Assembly (NCBI GenBank): GCA_015491955.1
Contig: WGFZ01000087.1
Location: 1-56,029 of the forward strand
Length of the DNA stretch: 56,029 nucleotides
Source: Nitratifractor sp.
Lineage (GTDB): Bacteria > Campylobacterota > Campylobacteria > Campylobacterales > Sulfurovaceae
Reading direction: 5' to 3'
Numbering within the stretch: the first letter of the stretch is position 1; the number at the start of each line of letters is the position of its first letter. Made by a program: the position numbers and the translations under genes. Shown in pieces: positions 53,346 through 56,029 of this stretch. A model generated the notes under the pieces. The model searched no databases. It was not told the DNA's origin and saw only the letters and a program-made list of their open reading frames with translations.

Positions 53346-55151
53346 ATGTCTTTAGTACAAACTCTAAAAAATCTACCAGATACTACTGGTGTATATCAAT
53401 ACTTTGATAGTGATGGGCATTTACTATATGTTGGTAAGGCAAAAAGCTTAAAGAAGAGGCTTAGGAGCTATTGGCGTTTCACCCCCTCTCTTCACCCAAA
53501 TCCAGCCCAATCTCCTAGAATTTTAAAGATGCTTCAAGAGGCTAAAAGTATAGAGTATATAGTTGTCGAGAGTGAATCAGATGCACTGATTTTGGAGAAC
53601 TCTTTAATTAAACAGCTAAAACCAAAATACAATATTCTCTTGCGTGATGATAAAACTTATCCTTATATATATATTGATGAATCACTACCTTTTCCAAGAT
53701 TTGAACTAACAAGAAGAGTAATAAGTGGTAAAAAGATTAAATATTATGGACCATTTCCAAATGGTGCAAAAGAGCTTTTAGAAGCACTATATGAGATTTT
53801 TCCATTAGTACAAAAAAGTAGTTGTCTCAAAGGTAAAAAGGCGTGTCTATTCTACCAAATTAAACGTTGTCTTGCACCATGTGAGGGTAAAATTGATTCT
53901 AAAGATTATAAGGAAATTGTACAAAAAGCCAAAGATGCTATTAATAATCTAAGTACTATAAGCTCCTATTTAGAGAATAAAATGTTAGAACTTGCTACTC
54001 AAGAGCGTTTTGAGGAGGCAAGTAAAGTTAGAGACCAAATAAATGTTATAAAGGCTATAGAGATACACTCAGATATAGATTTAGCTAGAGATGAAAATTG
54101 TGATATTTTTGCAATTGATATAAGCGAGGAGCGTGGGGTAGTTGTAAGACTATTTATTCGTGCTGGAAAAATAAGTGCTTCTAGCTATAACTACTTTAGA
54201 CATACTGAGTTTTATAATAGTGATGAGGCATATAGACAAGCACTATTGAACTTTTATCAGACAAACTCCCCTCAAATTAGCTCAAAGATACTACTTGCAC
54301 ATAAGATAGCTGATAGTCAAGAGCTTAGTACTTTGCTTAGCCAACGATTGGGGAGAGCTTTAAAAATTTTTTCTCCACAAAGAGGCTCAAAAGCTAAGTT
54401 AGTTCGCTTAGCACTAAATAATGCAAAAGAGTTATTAAGACAAGCAAAAAAAGAGACTTCTAAAGAGCCTATACAAGAGCGTATAGCAAAACTTTTCAAT
54501 CTTGATAAAACACCTTGGAGAGTAGAGGCTTTTGATAACTCTCATCTTATGGGAGAAGCTAGTGTTGGTGCTATGGTTGTATGGGATGAAGATAAGTGGG
54601 ATAAAAAGAGCTATCGACGTTATAAACTTCAAGCACAAGATGAGTATCACCAGATGATGGAGATGTTAGAGCGTCGTATTGGAAATTTTGATAAAGAACC
54701 ACCACCAGAGCTTTGGCTAATTGATGGTGGTAAGACACTAAGAGATTTAGCAGTAAATCGCCTAAATAGTGTGGGGGTAAATATTCCTGTTTTAGCAATT
54801 GCAAAAGAGAAAATTAATGCAAAAGCCTACCGTGCAAAGGGTTTAGCTAGAGATATTTTATACTCGGAAAATAAAGAGCTTCACCTATCTCCTAAAGACC
54901 CTAGACTACAATGGCTCCAACGTCTTCGAGATGAAGCTCACCGCTTTGCTATATCTTATCATCGTAGGAAGAAACGAGAAGAAGACAAGCAAATTTTACT
55001 ATTGGAGCAAAAAGGGATAGGTAGGGCTTCTTTGAAAAAGCTTTTAAACTACTTTGGAACATTTGAGGAGATAAAAAATGCTGATGAGGATACACTCTCC
55101 AAGGTTGTAGATAAAAAGATAGCAAAACTTATACATACATTAAGAACTTAA
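53346..55151 (+). CDS. uvrC: Excinuclease ABC subunit C
   Basis: LPDTTGVYQYFDSDGHLLYVGKAKSLKKRLRSYW, UvrC homology region DNSHLMGEASVGAMVVW, C-terminal HhH. Confidence 0.97.
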   Translation: MSLVQTLKNLPDTTGVYQYFDSDGHLLYVGKAKSLKKRLRSYWRFTPSLHPNPAQSPRILKMLQEAKSIEYIVVESESDALILENSLIKQLKPKYNILLRDDKTYPYIYIDESLPFPRFELTRRVISGKKIKYYGPFPNGAKELLEALYEIFPLVQKSSCLKGKKACLFYQIKRCLAPCEGKIDSKDYKEIVQKAKDAINNLSTISSYLENKMLELATQERFEEASKVRDQINVIKAIEIHSDIDLARDENCDIFAIDISEERGVVVRLFIRAGKISASSYNYFRHTEFYNSDEAYRQALLNFYQTNSPQISSKILLAHKIADSQELSTLLSQRLGRALKIFSPQRGSKAKLVRLALNNAKELLRQAKKETSKEPIQERIAKLFNLDKTPWRVEAFDNSHLMGEASVGAMVVWDEDKWDKKSYRRYKLQAQDEYHQMMEMLERRIGNFDKEPPPELWLIDGGKTLRDLAVNRLNSVGVNIPVLAIAKEKINAKAYRAKGLARDILYSENKELHLSPKDPRLQWLQRLRDEAHRFAISYHRRKKREEDKQILLLEQKGIGRASLKKLLNYFGTFEEIKNADEDTLSKVVDKKIAKLIHTLRT

Positions 55152-55243
55152 AAAGATATATAGAACTTTAAATAGATTTATCCTATTTAAATATTAATAT
55201 TATAGAATATTCAAAGAGATATTTCATAAAAGAGTCATTAAAA

Positions 55244-55252
55244 TGCTACAAT
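55244..55252 (+). promoter_or_regulatory. Extended -10 TGCTACAAT upstream of the terminal ORF
   Basis: Direct reading; about 68 nt before ATG 55320. Confidence 0.4.
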
Positions 55253-55319
55253 AGTTGGTAGCAGAGGTAGAATTAAATTTTCTATTGTGGTTTTATATAA
55301 TAAATTGGGGAGATAGTTA

Positions 55320-56029
55320 ATGTTTGTTATTAATAGAAACAATCAACTTATTGCAGCTGAAGAGAGCGATTTAGAAGAGTGGGGATTAGAGAGAGAAAAT
55401 ATTTTAGATGCCATAAGAGCTTTTGAAGATGAAGTAATTCGTTTTGGGAGAGAGGTAGGTATCCTACTTTTAGAAGATGGTACAACTTTAAATTATAAAA
55501 TCAAGAGTCTAAAATCCCCATTAGGAGAGTGGTATATCTGTTATAGAGAGGATAATATAGAAAATAGAGCTTCTATCCCCTCTGATGATGAAAGTAAAAA
55601 TATAAAAACTATCCTTCCTCAAGATGAGATAACAAAAGTTAAAGAGCTAATAGAAGAGGTCTCTTCTGAAAAAGATAGAGAAACAACAAGATATAAAGAG
55701 GGTATTTTAAATAAAAAGCCTCTTAATAATAAAAAAATCCTCCTTATTGACTCCTTAGATTCTAAAGAAGAGAACTCAAAAGAGGATAATAGTAAAGATA
55801 CAGTAGATAATACACTTAATTCTAAAGAGAGTACAAACAATAGTGCAGAAGATGAACTACTACAAACTTTAGATATTGAAGAGCCCGAAGATACAGTAGA
55901 TAATAGACTTGAGTCTGAAGAGTTAGAGACACTTGAAGAGACTCCTCAAACCAAAGAGAGTACAGACAATAGTGCAGAAGATGAACTACTACAAGCTTTA
56001 GATATTGAAGAGCCCGAAGAGTTAGAGAC
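55320..56029 (+). CDS. Acidic, internally repetitive protein, truncated by window end
   Basis: Open from ATG 55320 to the edge: MFVINRNNQLIAAEESDLEEWGLERENILDAIRAFEDEVIRFGREVGILLLEDG... then E/D/S/N-rich repeats. Confidence 0.8.
   Translation, partial: MFVINRNNQLIAAEESDLEEWGLERENILDAIRAFEDEVIRFGREVGILLLEDGTTLNYKIKSLKSPLGEWYICYREDNIENRASIPSDDESKNIKTILPQDEITKVKELIEEVSSEKDRETTRYKEGILNKKPLNNKKILLIDSLDSKEENSKEDNSKDTVDNTLNSKESTNNSAEDELLQTLDIEEPEDTVDNRLESEELETLEETPQTKESTDNSAEDELLQALDIEEPEELE
55824..56020 (+). repeat. Two near-identical 68-bp direct repeats (55824-55891 and 55953-56020)
   Basis: AAAGAGAGTACA[A/G]ACAATAGTGCAGAAGATGAACTACTACAA[A/G]CTTTAGATATTGAAGAGCCCGAAGA, two mismatches; encodes KESTxNSAEDELLQxLDIEEPE. 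Confidence 0.9.

Overview
This 56 kb window is AT-rich chromosomal core sequence. The protein complement (diheme cytochrome c1, split atpF'/atpF, parAB-atp-exbBD order) fits a Campylobacterota (epsilonproteobacterial) genome, possibly Sulfurovum- or Sulfurimonas-like; this is inferred from protein content, not from a search. Most genes are on the minus strand in tight operons. Recognisable units are hom/aminotransferase, rlmB/rsmI/rpmE/rsmE, queE/moaA, the cytochrome bc1 operon petABC, mnmG, ribE, leuA, pnp, lptD, purD, hemD, htpG, tolA-like/exbD/exbB, the F1Fo ATP synthase operon with parAB/birA/fmt/proB/obgE/rpmA/rplU, metX/metY, guaA, nhaD, nadB and uvrC. I see no CRISPR array, prophage, intact transposase, tRNA or rRNA. 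The interesting signals are mostly non-coding or too small for the ORF track: (1) a leuA leader with promoter, SD, a 23-codon Leu-containing leader peptide, stacked hairpins and a terminator just before leuA; (2) a probable 6S RNA between hemD and purD; (3) a roughly 107-nt IS200/IS605 (IS608-like) minimal element with TTAC/TCAA borders at a break in the tol operon; (4) a multi-hairpin leader before rpmE; (5) an unannotated 50-aa LptM-like lipoprotein overlapping, head to head, a candidate leaderless DUF721/DciA-like gene; (6) a QueE with a CX3CX16C radical-SAM motif. No dramatic new multi-gene system is evident. The RNA elements are the best candidates for new biology.
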